Below, piece by piece: positions 14,719 through 23,743 of a stretch of DNA of 27,289 bases. The stretch's first letter is position 1, and every line of letters begins with the position of its first letter. The translations under genes were made by a program, and so were the position numbers. Origin of the DNA: a virus; IMG/VR virus record IMGVR_UViG_3300013125_000037, positions 1 to 27,289 of that record, one strand, 5' to 3'. Below the pieces are notes generated by a model. It did no database searches and had not been told where the DNA came from. It saw only the letters and a list, made by a program, of their open reading frames with translations.

Positions 14719-17195
14719 AAGCCCGCCACGCCCATAGCTTCCCACCAAAGCTCGCCCGTGCTGGGATGCCTCGCGTGGAGTTCCATGGCTTCACAAAGGC
14801 CGCGACGTCTGACCCGGTCGATGTGAACAAGACCGCGGGCCGATCGACCATCAACGGCTGGATGGACGTCACAAACTTCGTGCGCTCGGTCCGGTGGCGT
14901 CAGTCCGTCACGCGACCATGGGAATCCATCACCCTCCAGTTGGCCGTGCCTCGCCGGTACTGGTTCCAGTTCTTCCCGGGCCTCACCCAAGGCCTGCGTT
15001 CTCACGGCGCACCGGGCGAGTGCGACGATCCAAAAACCGCGTACCTGCGCCAGCCCACAGCCGGGTTCTGGGTCGTGGTGCGTATGCCTCGCGGTACCGC
15101 GTCAGATGCTGCGGGGGGCGCGGCCGAAGCGTGGGGACACGTCACGAGCCTTAGTTACGGCATCACGATGGGTCCCGACGGGATGCCTAACGAGATGACC
15201 GTGTCCATCCAGACAGAGTCTTGGCTCGAGATGCTTGGACGATCACGGCTCGCCCTCAAAATTGGGAGCGAGGGCTTCACGCTCCGCGGGTTCCTTGAGC
15301 CCCTCGGCAAATGGCTGCAGGACTGGACGGGCATCCTTCAGGGCGCGCTTAGCGAGAAGTACCCAGGCCGACTGCTCGCGAAGACCTTCAAGCGTTTGGC
15401 GCAGATCCAGGTGCCTGAAACGCTCGTCAAGAACCTGACCTTCGGCGGGGACCCGCGCGACGAAAACGCCGCCGGCGCCATCAAGATCATCGCGACCGAG
15501 TCCGACGCTGAGAAGTGGGCGCCGATACGCGCGCCACAGCAGTCTGAACCGCGCGGGTGGGATATTAACGTCGCGGGCTCCGCTCTTCCCAGGTGCTCCA
15601 TCCTCGAGTACCTGTACTCGATCGTTGGAGCCGACCCGAATATCGTCGAGTTCTTCCCGTCGCTTGAGTACCAGCCGGCCGTCGACCCATGCACCGAGGC
15701 TGGCGCGAAGCCTGCGGCGTGGCCCGACCCCATGATCCGGGCGCTCGGTGGCTCATGCCCCGTGCTCATCCACCGCATCAGGCCGTTCCTCGTCGACAAC
15801 ATCGATAGCGCCAACGCCACAATCGCACGCTCACACGGCAACACCGAGATCCCGTCCGCGGGCCTAGAGAAAACGGCCAGCGAGCAACTCGGGATCTACC
15901 AGAGTAGCGGCCCGTCGCGCAGGATTCGGCGCGCTCACGACAAGTCGAGGGACTGGTACACGGTGCGCGAGAACGAGGTCATCTCGCTCAACCCGACGTG
16001 GTCCGATCTAAACCGCGTCAACTACGTGACCTGCAAACCCGGATCGATGATGCTTCCGGCGTTGCAGATGGAAGGCGTTCTCGGCGTCCCAGTCGGCGCG
16101 CCAGCCGAGTGGCGGGCGCACGGTATGCGCCCATACGATGTCGACTGGCCCTGGTTTCCAGCGATCATCGAGAACAACGAAGACGAACTCGCAGACCTCA
16201 CGAAGGAAATTCTCTCCCTGTCCGAGCTCGGTTTTGCCCTGCTGGCCGGCCAGGAAGCGTACTCGACTGGTTCGATGCGCATGCGCTTTCGCCCCTGGAT
16301 GAAGGCCGGGCATTGGATGTTCGCGCACCTCGATCGACTTGACACAACGTCGTACAAGTCCGACGGGGTATCAAGCGGCGAGAACTGGCCGCGATTTGAC
16401 TGTTATATTGAAGCTATTACGCATGAAGTCTCTGTACTTTCGGTGCTTGGCGGGTTATTTCAGAACGATGACTCCGAGATTATCGCAACAACCACGGTCG
16501 AGTTCTCACGCGGCGCCTTCGACATGCCCGTATACCCGCGCGCCGCCGCGTGGAGAAACGAGGGGGAGATCCAAGGTGCGATCGACAAGGCGGCGAAGGC
16601 GTACAAGGAGACAGGGCAGGTTGGGGACGAAGAGGGTGGCGAAGAGGCTACTGGCAAGACCGCTGCGCTCAACGCCAAGTACGGGGATCCGCTCGGCGGG
16701 AAGCCTGCGGTCCACGGCGCAGGTGACCTCATCGAGCCGGACGCCGCGTGGTACGCGGCCAACATCATCACGAAGTCCTTCGACGTTTCCGGGAAGTCGT
16801 ACAAGATCACACTTCACAAGGACGTGATCGATGACTTCATCGCACGGTTCAAGCAGGCGTGCCTCGCTACAGGGTATAGACCCACGAGCATCGTCGGCTA
16901 TCGATCTCGGTACAAGCGGGTCGCTGGCGGTGGGTCGTCGTCCGAACTTTCGCTTCACACCTGGGGTGTAGCCGTCGACATTGACAGTTACCGCAACGGT
17001 CGCGCAAGCACGAAGGATGCAGCGCTCGCGAAGTCGTTCATGCACACTAAGTACAAGGACTTCCCGTCGTACTTCAAGGCGTCTCTGGGCGCCACGGGCG
17101 CTTGGTTCTGGGGAGGGGACTGGAACGATAAGACCTTGCCGGGCGGAGAGGTCAAATCCAACTGTGATCCCATGCACTTCCAAAAGAACCCGTGA
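14715..17195 (+). CDS. Baseplate hub protein fused to a C-terminal M15 zinc peptidase
   Basis: An 826-residue protein whose ATG overlaps the tape measure stop. Residues 1-~620 look like a hub: WMDVTNFVRSVRWRQSVTRP near the N-terminus is the start pattern of gp27/gpD-like hub proteins, followed by mixed alpha/beta sequence. After a Glu/Gly/Ala-rich linker near residues 635-655, the last ~150 residues show M15 (VanY / L-Ala-D-Glu peptidase) signatures: GYRPTSIVGYRSRYKR, then LSLHTWGVAVDID with zinc ligands H748 and D755, then WFWGGDW and DPMHFQ with H821. M15 enzymes cut peptidoglycan cross-link or stem peptides. Carried at the tail tip, it would open the wall locally during DNA entry, the job of the gp5 lysozyme in T4. 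The hub assignment is less certain than the peptidase. Confidence 0.78.
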   Translation: MKARHAHSFPPKLARAGMPRVEFHGFTKAATSDPVDVNKTAGRSTINGWMDVTNFVRSVRWRQSVTRPWESITLQLAVPRRYWFQFFPGLTQGLRSHGAPGECDDPKTAYLRQPTAGFWVVVRMPRGTASDAAGGAAEAWGHVTSLSYGITMGPDGMPNEMTVSIQTESWLEMLGRSRLALKIGSEGFTLRGFLEPLGKWLQDWTGILQGALSEKYPGRLLAKTFKRLAQIQVPETLVKNLTFGGDPRDENAAGAIKIIATESDAEKWAPIRAPQQSEPRGWDINVAGSALPRCSILEYLYSIVGADPNIVEFFPSLEYQPAVDPCTEAGAKPAAWPDPMIRALGGSCPVLIHRIRPFLVDNIDSANATIARSHGNTEIPSAGLEKTASEQLGIYQSSGPSRRIRRAHDKSRDWYTVRENEVISLNPTWSDLNRVNYVTCKPGSMMLPALQMEGVLGVPVGAPAEWRAHGMRPYDVDWPWFPAIIENNEDELADLTKEILSLSELGFALLAGQEAYSTGSMRMRFRPWMKAGHWMFAHLDRLDTTSYKSDGVSSGENWPRFDCYIEAITHEVSVLSVLGGLFQNDDSEIIATTTVEFSRGAFDMPVYPRAAAWRNEGEIQGAIDKAAKAYKETGQVGDEEGGEEATGKTAALNAKYGDPLGGKPAVHGAGDLIEPDAAWYAANIITKSFDVSGKSYKITLHKDVIDDFIARFKQACLATGYRPTSIVGYRSRYKRVAGGGSSSELSLHTWGVAVDIDSYRNGRASTKDAALAKSFMHTKYKDFPSYFKASLGATGAWFWGGDWNDKTLPGGEVKSNCDPMHFQKNP

Positions 17196-17202
17196 GGCCA
17201 CC

Positions 17203-18003
17203 ATGCAAGCATTGACACGAGGGCATGACTGGAAGGACAAGTCGCGGGGCGTGAGGTTCTGCTATGTCATCAGCACGTACCTTGAATCCGGTGTCCCGGT
17301 CTGTGACGTCGTCGACGAGTTCGGGTGCATGTGGTTCAAGTGCAATATCCGTGGGGAGGGCGCGGACGGCGACTCGTACACGTACAAACCGCCAACGCTC
17401 AAGACGATCGACCCGGCGAGCTTCGACTATAACGCGCTCCTGCAGCAGCCCAAGGCGCTGCTCCTGCTCATGGACGGAAGCGACCCACCCAAGGCAATCG
17501 TCGCGGGTGGATTCCTCTCTACGCAGGCCGCGATCAAGTTCGACGGGGGAACGAAGACTGAGCCGCCCGACGCGAAGACGAGTGCGCCCAAGCTCGCGAG
17601 CGTGTCCGACAAGATCGACCACCACGCGGGCGCTGAGATTCGTATGCTCGGGTCGGGTGGCGTAGTCATCGAGCATCGCGAAGTCGACGGTCCTGTGCGC
17701 ATCGAGCTCAAGGCCGGCGCTTCGGTGCGTACCGCGTACGACGGTGGGGAGGCGGCCGACAACCTCTCTACGGCTGGCGCGGTTCGAGATGCCATCGCAG
17801 CGCTGACCGAGAAGTACAACGCGCTGGTCAGTGCGGTGAACGCATTTGCCGACGGCGCCTCGGCAGCAACAGGAGACCCGGTCAAGATCAGTGGGGCCGC
17901 TACAGCACTGGCCAATCTGAAGCTCGGGACGCATACTGCCCCCACGCGCGAGGCCTTGGCCTCGGTCGCCTACGAAGTCCCTCCGGACACGCTCGCGGGG
18001 TAG
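17203..18003 (+). CDS. Probable baseplate spike/puncturing protein (gpV/gp45-like)
   Basis: A 266-residue protein with GAGG 5 bases before the ATG at 17203, 7 bases after the hub gene. The N-terminal half has an OB-fold-like pattern (FCYVISTYLESGVPVCDVVDEFG). The middle (HHAGAEIRMLGSGGVVIEHR, then VRIELKAG) has short alternating strands rich in Gly and Val, as in the beta-helical spikes of the P2 gpV / Mu gp45 type. The C-terminal ~80 residues are Ala-rich, helical, and end with HTAPTREALAS. Position after the hub and before a wedge protein fits the central spike complex that pierces the outer envelope. A longer frame upstream lies inside the hub gene and is not coding. Confidence 0.5.
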   Translation: MQALTRGHDWKDKSRGVRFCYVISTYLESGVPVCDVVDEFGCMWFKCNIRGEGADGDSYTYKPPTLKTIDPASFDYNALLQQPKALLLLMDGSDPPKAIVAGGFLSTQAAIKFDGGTKTEPPDAKTSAPKLASVSDKIDHHAGAEIRMLGSGGVVIEHREVDGPVRIELKAGASVRTAYDGGEAADNLSTAGAVRDAIAALTEKYNALVSAVNAFADGASAATGDPVKISGAATALANLKLGTHTAPTREALASVAYEVPPDTLAG

Positions 18004-18006
18004 TCC

Positions 18007-19827
18007 ATGGCCGACGTTAGGTGCAAGAAGAACCAGAAGCACGCGACCAAGAAGAAGGTCAAGCGCAAGACCGTCGCCCGCAAGCCCGCTCCGCCGAACA
18101 AGGACATGAGCGTCGACCGCGACTCAGTGCGCATCGACTACATCCTCGAGGTCTGGAAGGGCAACAAGGTCATCCGCGCCATCCCGCTACCCATGCAGCC
18201 CGCGAACTTCACACTTCGCCTGTTCCCAGCAACAGCCATCCGCATGACGCTCGGTATGGAGGCCATTCGAGACCCGGTATACTTCCGTCGGTGCGCGATT
18301 CATTGTTCGGGGCGCTCGGGCGTTCAGGCGCGCCTCGGGTATGGGGAGAAGGGTACAGCAGGGGCACTCGATTCGTTCGCCGGCCCGCGCCATGTCGAGA
18401 ACGTGGACGCATTTCTCAAGGAGTACCAAAAGGAAGTCACGGAGTCCGGTGCCCACCGTATGCCGTCCTTCGGATCTCGAGCGCCAGTAGAGAGCCGGCT
18501 TAGGCTCGCGCTCCTGGTCTTCGGGGATTTCCTTCCGGACACGCAACCATCCAACGAAGACCTCGCAGCGGGGGGTAGGGGCATCGAGGTCAATACAGGC
18601 CTCGGACATCACTGGTTCGTTGAGGTGCAGTCATGGATCTTCTCGAAGGACAGATCCTTCTCACCATACGAGTACCAGTGGTCGCTCGACCTCGCCGGAT
18701 ACCAGCCCGTAAAGCGTGACGCACAGCGCGGATGGGCCGAATTCTCGTTCAAACGCGTCGAGTCGGACGATGAGTGGTCTGGCCCCACCCAGGGCGCCAA
18801 GGACATCTTGGACCTCGACCCGAAACGCTGGCAACACTACGACACCTTGCTGCGCGACATCACCGCGGCCAAGGCTCCCATCACGCGCTACGCCGACGCC
18901 ATGTCGAAGGGCCTCATCACGATAGCGAAGCTCCCGGCGCAGGTCCTGGCCGAGATGGTCGCCACGTCGCGTCAGCTTTACGCCACCGTCCACAGGGCCT
19001 ACGTCGCGCTGAGGTACGACTTCGTCACGGGGACCGTGTCCCAGTCCGCCATGCTCGTCAACTCGCTCGTTGACCTGACGCAACTGCTCGGCATCACCCA
19101 CACATGGCACCTCGACTGCACGACACTGTTCGGCAACTCCCCTGCCGTCCCGATCGCACAAAAACCCCTCCTGTTGGCCGCGGCCGAATCGAGCGAGTGG
19201 GGTCAGGCATCAGGCGTACCGCTTACGCAAGCGCCAGAAGGCCAATCGCTCAGCGTCTACGTCGTCAAGCCCGGCGACTCGCTCCAGAGCATCGCACTGA
19301 CGCTGCTCGGCGACGCGAACCTGTGGACCCAGATCGCTGACCTCAACAACATGCCGGACGCCACGCACTTCCCCTCCGGTCAACCAATGATCCCCGGGTC
19401 AATGCTGACGGTGCCCCAGAGTTTCTATTCACCGGCCACTGATGGGTGGGGCTCAGACCTCCTGGTTGACGACGAGACGGGCGATCTTGTCGCAAGCAAG
19501 GGCTCGGTAGTCTATGACGATATCGTGCTTGTGAGAGGCCCCCAGAACCTCGAGCAGGCACTGCGCATAAGGGTGCGAACCATCGCTGGTGACGTGCCGC
19601 AGTTCCCGGACTTCGGACTCCCTTCCGTCATCGGAAAAGCCGTTAGGCAGGGCGCGATGGTCAAGACCGCGGACGACATCGTGGCGCAGGTCGAGCGCGA
19701 CGACCGCGTAGTCGGTGTCTCAAGCCTCGAAGTGTCCGATCTCGGTGACGCACTCGTCGCCGAGCTTGTCGTGCAGACCATCGCCGGGGACTCGGTAGGG
19801 GTAGCGGCTCCGCTCGGTACGGTGTAG
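18007..19827 (+). CDS. Baseplate protein combining a LysM domain and a gp25/XkdS-like wedge domain
   Basis: A 606-residue protein. The first ~32 residues are strongly basic (CKKNQKHATKKKVKRKTVAR) and may be a nucleic acid or membrane contact tail; a second start at 18106 (AAGGAC before ATG) would omit it. Residues ~45-270 resemble the N-terminal region of XkdP-type baseplate proteins (WFVEVQSWIFSKDRSFSPYEYQW). Residues ~415-468 form a LysM domain (YVVKPGDSLQSIALTLLGD ... PGSMLTVP). The C-terminal ~110 residues (VYDDIVLVRGPQNLEQALRI ... VVQTIAGD) match the gp25 / XkdS-type wedge pattern. In other phages these are separate genes, so this is a fused wedge component. It would lie in the baseplate between the hub and the J protein. 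Confidence 0.72.
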   Translation: MADVRCKKNQKHATKKKVKRKTVARKPAPPNKDMSVDRDSVRIDYILEVWKGNKVIRAIPLPMQPANFTLRLFPATAIRMTLGMEAIRDPVYFRRCAIHCSGRSGVQARLGYGEKGTAGALDSFAGPRHVENVDAFLKEYQKEVTESGAHRMPSFGSRAPVESRLRLALLVFGDFLPDTQPSNEDLAAGGRGIEVNTGLGHHWFVEVQSWIFSKDRSFSPYEYQWSLDLAGYQPVKRDAQRGWAEFSFKRVESDDEWSGPTQGAKDILDLDPKRWQHYDTLLRDITAAKAPITRYADAMSKGLITIAKLPAQVLAEMVATSRQLYATVHRAYVALRYDFVTGTVSQSAMLVNSLVDLTQLLGITHTWHLDCTTLFGNSPAVPIAQKPLLLAAAESSEWGQASGVPLTQAPEGQSLSVYVVKPGDSLQSIALTLLGDANLWTQIADLNNMPDATHFPSGQPMIPGSMLTVPQSFYSPATDGWGSDLLVDDETGDLVASKGSVVYDDIVLVRGPQNLEQALRIRVRTIAGDVPQFPDFGLPSVIGKAVRQGAMVKTADDIVAQVERDDRVVGVSSLEVSDLGDALVAELVVQTIAGDSVGVAAPLGTV

Positions 19828-19866
19828 AGTCTTCAAGGCTCCATCCTGCAGGAGGACGGCCGAGCG

Positions 19867-21327
19867 ATGTCGATCTTCACCCCACGCACGACAGACGAAA
19901 TCCTCCAGGCCCTAATGGCGCGCGTTCAGGCGCGCACGGGGCTCGACGACGTCCGTGAGTCCGGGCAGTTGCTCCAGATACTGGCATCCATCTCCGAAGA
20001 GTTCTCGACCATCGACTACCGGCTCCAGGTGATGATCAACGCGTTCGCGTTCGACGAGAGTTTGGACGGCAAAGACCTCGACGACAGAGCGGCGCAGCTT
20101 CCGGGCATTAGCCCGCCGGCACGGCTCCCACCGTCAGCCGCGACCGGGAACGTGCTCAAGGTCTTCCGTGGCGGTGACACGGCGGTCCCGATGCTACTGC
20201 CCTCCGGGTCGCTCTTCGGCCGAAACGACGGCGTGAACGTGACGTACCGGACGACAGCAGACCACACGTTCGGTGTCGGTATTGATATGATTTACCCAGT
20301 CGAACTCATTGCGACGTCGACCGGGCTGGACGGCAATTGCGAGCCCGACGCCATCACGACCATCGTCTCGGCACCGAAGGATGTCATCGCTGCGACAAAC
20401 GTTGACCCGCTCAACAACGGCATGCCGTCCGAGAGCGACGCACTCTTCCGGGCGCGCTGCCTGTTGTACCTCGGCTCACTCTCGGGATGTCAGCCGCTCG
20501 CACTCCAGTACGCGGCGCTGTCGTTCCTGTCGACCGGAGGGCAGCGCGTTCGGTACGCGCGCATCTTCGAGGACCCGATCCGCAAGGGCTACTCCGAACT
20601 CGTCGTGGACGACGGGTCAGGGCTCGCAGGATCGTCGAAGGCCGGCACGGCGACACAGGGTTTTGTGCCTGCGTCGGGTGTCAAGGTGCTCTGGCACGAG
20701 GCCCCGGCGACGGCACCCATCGCCAAGGTGCGGCTCGACGAACTCGATCCGTTCGGGATGATCGTCTCGACGAAGACCTACAACGCCTCAGCGCCGAAGA
20801 AGACGGTGTTCACGTCCTTGCCTGAGCGCGGGGTCGTGTTCTTCCCGCCGGGTGAGTTGACTCCGGGTTGGCGGTGGACCATCGAGGACTACGACGTGTT
20901 CGTTGGCCTCATCCAGGAGTTGCAGAAGTTCCTTGATGGCGACCCGTCAGACCCAACAACGACGCCAGGAAAGGTCGCGGCCGGCACTTCGGTACGTGTG
21001 GTGCCGCCGACCGTTGACACGATCGGGATGGCGCTCGCTATCACGCCATACGAAGGCATCTCGTACGACGCGGTGGCCGCGACGGCCATCACGAATGCGG
21101 TGAACTTCTGCGCGGGCCTCGGGCCAGGCGAGACGTTCTACGTCTCGCAGCTTGAGTGCTACCTGCTCGACATGGATCCGACGCGCCTCAAGTCGGTGAT
21201 GGCCTTCAAGTGGACGGGCGGGTTCACGCTCGCGGACCTTGTCAGACTCGAGGACATCAACCCGATCGACCTGCGCCATGTGTTCAGGACGACGTCCACC
21301 AAGATCAAGACGATCCAGGGAGCGTAG
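19867..21327 (+). CDS. Baseplate J-like wedge protein (gp47/gpJ family)
   Basis: A 486-residue protein with AGGAGG about 10 bases before the ATG, after a 39-base gap. It follows the baseplate J layout: an N-terminal helical region (TDEILQALMARVQARTGL), then a glycine-rich strand part with SGSLFGRNDGVNVTYRTTA, the LIATSTGLDGNCEP segment, and the VDPLNNGMPSESDALFRARC segment, the family's most conserved stretch. J proteins (Mu gp47, P2 gpJ, T4 gp6) form the ring of wedges that triggers sheath contraction. The place after the gp25-like domain is canonical. The C-terminal part is less conserved. Length is typical. Confidence 0.85.
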   Translation: MSIFTPRTTDEILQALMARVQARTGLDDVRESGQLLQILASISEEFSTIDYRLQVMINAFAFDESLDGKDLDDRAAQLPGISPPARLPPSAATGNVLKVFRGGDTAVPMLLPSGSLFGRNDGVNVTYRTTADHTFGVGIDMIYPVELIATSTGLDGNCEPDAITTIVSAPKDVIAATNVDPLNNGMPSESDALFRARCLLYLGSLSGCQPLALQYAALSFLSTGGQRVRYARIFEDPIRKGYSELVVDDGSGLAGSSKAGTATQGFVPASGVKVLWHEAPATAPIAKVRLDELDPFGMIVSTKTYNASAPKKTVFTSLPERGVVFFPPGELTPGWRWTIEDYDVFVGLIQELQKFLDGDPSDPTTTPGKVAAGTSVRVVPPTVDTIGMALAITPYEGISYDAVAATAITNAVNFCAGLGPGETFYVSQLECYLLDMDPTRLKSVMAFKWTGGFTLADLVRLEDINPIDLRHVFRTTSTKIKTIQGA

Positions 21328-21329
21328 CC

Positions 21330-22577
21330 GTGGAAGAACGCGTCAACATGATCGACAACCAGCGGGTGGACAAGTCCGACCTACCGGACATCGGCAACCT
21401 CCCGCTCAACTACACAAAGCGCCTCCTTGGCGCCCTGATGGGCGGACAGGGCGGAGGGTGCCTGAGCCCGTTCGGCACCGATGTCAACGCCCTAGCAAAG
21501 CTCGTGCTCATCGGCCCGTTCGCGTTCTACTGGGCAGAGAAGGGCGTCAACGACCTGTCGGGCGCGGGGTCTGTGACCTGGGGGGGCGAGATCGTCGAGC
21601 ACGATCCGCTGTCGAACAAGAACGACCCGCTCGATTCGCAGATCGACTACTCGGCAGCACACACCGCGGCCACCACGGCGATTATTGACAATGTTGTGCC
21701 CCCAGGGACGGCGGACGCGTTCCCGTACCTGTGGGTGCAGCCATGGTCGGTCGCTGAGGACCACGCGACACGTCGGTACTGGGACACGGTCAGTGGCTCC
21801 GAGGACGGGAAGCTCGTCTGGACCCGCCAACGTCGCCGAGTGCGCTTCATTCTCGCGGACGCAGCGCCAGTGGACAGTACGACCTGGGCTCCCGTCGGAC
21901 GCGTTATTGAATGGCAGGGCACGGTTCCTGGCAACGCGGGCGACCCGCTCATCATGCCATTCTCGGTCTGGGACCGGGCGGCGTTTCCGTTGGACTCTGA
22001 TGCTCCGGCACCAGACGCGACCCACACGTCTCGCGTGTCGAACTCGCTCTTCGGCCTCGTGGGAACGGCGGACAGCGAGGACTTGGGGCTTGTTCGATTG
22101 CTCCAGAAGATCCGAAAGCAACTCTGGCGTATCAACGACGACACTGATGACTGGGACGCCATCCCGGCGAGCGATATCAAGACGCTCGATGCAGCGAAAA
22201 CGGACCACGAGGCGCGAATCGCGCACCTCGAAACCCATCCGTATATGATGCTCGGCGCCGTCCAGGCAACATGGGACGGTGCTACGTATCAGATCGTATC
22301 GGAAATCAACAACGTACCCGGTTCGATTGCTACGTTTACGGTCACCCCAAACGTAATGTTTGGAGGAACCCCATGGACTGTTATTGACTTCTCGCCCGTC
22401 ATGTTTGTGGACAACAAGGCGTTTTTCCAAATAGCTGACGTCTCCGGTTTCACTGGTGCCGTCATCACTGTTGTGGTCGATAAGGTCCAGACTGGACCAG
22501 GATCATGGAGGGTACGTGTCACGGTCGGTGGCGTCGATCAGACTCCAGACTTCATCTTCACGCTGTTTGGGGAGTAG
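21330..22577 (+). CDS. Fibre/appendage protein following baseplate J
   Basis: A 415-residue protein with GTG start at 21330, supported by GGGAG 7 bases upstream; an ATG at 21348 has no ribosome binding site. The N-terminal ~250 residues contain IDNQRVDKSDLPDIGNLPL, an aromatic-rich mixed region (VTWGGEIVEHDP; WVQPWSVAEDHATRRYW) and beta segments. A short coiled coil (LDAAKTDHEARIAHLETHP) precedes a beta-rich C-terminal domain of ~110 residues. This layout (baseplate-binding N-terminus, coiled coil, beta tip) suits a tail fibre or collar-like appendage, possibly of the gpI slot. No homologue is recognised by name. Bases ~22255-22470, the C-terminal domain, are visibly lower in GC than the rest, suggesting module exchange. 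Confidence 0.55.
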   Translation: MEERVNMIDNQRVDKSDLPDIGNLPLNYTKRLLGALMGGQGGGCLSPFGTDVNALAKLVLIGPFAFYWAEKGVNDLSGAGSVTWGGEIVEHDPLSNKNDPLDSQIDYSAAHTAATTAIIDNVVPPGTADAFPYLWVQPWSVAEDHATRRYWDTVSGSEDGKLVWTRQRRRVRFILADAAPVDSTTWAPVGRVIEWQGTVPGNAGDPLIMPFSVWDRAAFPLDSDAPAPDATHTSRVSNSLFGLVGTADSEDLGLVRLLQKIRKQLWRINDDTDDWDAIPASDIKTLDAAKTDHEARIAHLETHPYMMLGAVQATWDGATYQIVSEINNVPGSIATFTVTPNVMFGGTPWTVIDFSPVMFVDNKAFFQIADVSGFTGAVITVVVDKVQTGPGSWRVRVTVGGVDQTPDFIFTLFGE

Positions 22578-22579
22578 CC

Positions 22580-23740
22580 ATGTCGATAACCGCCTACGCA
22601 TCCGCCGAGCCCGCCCCGACCGCGAACCAGTGGGACCATCTCATTGACCAGAGCAACGGCGACGTATTCCCGCCTGTGGCTCCGACGCTGACGTTTTACG
22701 GCGACGTCATCGACACTATCAACGGCGCAGGGCCGTTCTCGTACAAATGGTCCATCATCTCGAAGCCGTATGGGTCAGCGGCAAGTCTCGTCAACGACAC
22801 GCTGCAGGACGTTGAACTCACCGGTATCGACCTCGAAGGCAATTACGTCCTGTTCCTTGTTGTAACGAACACAGCCTCGACTGAGGTCAGTGAAGGCAGC
22901 TACGTGGTCGCTCCAAACTCTGCGCGTTCGCACCTTCGCGTCAGAACCACGAAACACGGCCTCGAGAAGAACGCCCCGGTCGAGCGCAACGTCTACAAGC
23001 GCCCGATCAACTCCGGCGGCGACACGTTACGCAACGTCCACGACATCGTGGACGCGTTCGAGAACCACACAATCGAGGACGACCACAACACCGTGGCCAC
23101 GGGCGCCGACCTTGACGAACTCGTAGGCGGCGGGATGACCGCGCTTCACCAGCACGCAGGCCTGTCGGTCACGCCCGCGACCGAGATCGATCTCGGCACA
23201 GTGATGCTTGAGGATGCGCCGGTCGACCCGCTCCATCCGAAGGTCATCAACCAAGAGCGCCTCATCTTCCAGGGCGGGTCTGCTGGCACGATGACGAGTC
23301 GCGGCTTCAAGCCCGGCATCATCGAACCTCCGGTCTCGACCGTGGCGCAGGCGTGTTGGTGGGTGCGCGTCCCGGAGGACGTCACCGTTGATCTTATCGA
23401 GGTTGGCCTCGAGGATGGTGGTGGTGTTCCTGGTGACTACCAATTCGCCCCCATATACACGGCGACTGTCAATGGCGTGGAGGCCAACACTTGGTTCCAA
23501 CTCCTCGACACGGACGCGGTCTGGCGCAGGATGCAGATCCTGTGGGACGACGCTGGCGCTCACGCGTCGTCAGTCGCCCATGGCCCGCTCCAACTTCGCT
23601 TGAAAGGCGATAACACCGCACCGACCTACAAGCCTTGGGAAGTGACCGGCGGCTGGTACATTGGCATCCAGTGCATCGCAGCGCCGGCCGAACCGGGCGG
23701 TGGGCTCCACATTTCGATCCACGCGCGCAGGAAGGTGTAG
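22580..23740 (+). CDS. Fibre/appendage protein with PKD-like domain
   Basis: A 386-residue protein; ATG at 22580 with GGGGAG upstream; a longer reading frame from 22505 lies in the previous gene. Residues ~50-110 (YKWSIISKPYGSAASL; DLEGNYVLFLVVTNTAS) match the W-S-I-S-K-P-G-S-A and G-Y-V-L-L-V-V-T pattern of PKD/Ig-like domains, common surface binding modules. A short His/Asp-rich connecting region follows (EDDHNTVATGADLDEL, GGGMTALHQHAGL). The C-terminal ~150 residues are beta-rich with Trp-containing strands (ACWWVRVPEDVTVDLIEV; GGWYIGIQCIAAP) and a basic end. It lies in the fibre block and is likely part of the host-recognition apparatus. Function is inferred from domain type and position. 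Confidence 0.55.
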   Translation: MSITAYASAEPAPTANQWDHLIDQSNGDVFPPVAPTLTFYGDVIDTINGAGPFSYKWSIISKPYGSAASLVNDTLQDVELTGIDLEGNYVLFLVVTNTASTEVSEGSYVVAPNSARSHLRVRTTKHGLEKNAPVERNVYKRPINSGGDTLRNVHDIVDAFENHTIEDDHNTVATGADLDELVGGGMTALHQHAGLSVTPATEIDLGTVMLEDAPVDPLHPKVINQERLIFQGGSAGTMTSRGFKPGIIEPPVSTVAQACWWVRVPEDVTVDLIEVGLEDGGGVPGDYQFAPIYTATVNGVEANTWFQLLDTDAVWRRMQILWDDAGAHASSVAHGPLQLRLKGDNTAPTYKPWEVTGGWYIGIQCIAAPAEPGGGLHISIHARRKV

Positions 23741-23743
23741 CCC

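Noticed and set aside
19811-19830. TACGGT string near the end of the LysM/wedge gene as a possible promoter
   Set aside because: It has no -35 box at 16-18 bases and is explained by the coding sequence LGTV-stop.
21492-22430. 312-codon minus-strand frame opposite the first fibre gene
   Set aside because: It is antisense to a well-placed + strand gene, with Arg/Val-rich sequence and no recognisable domain.
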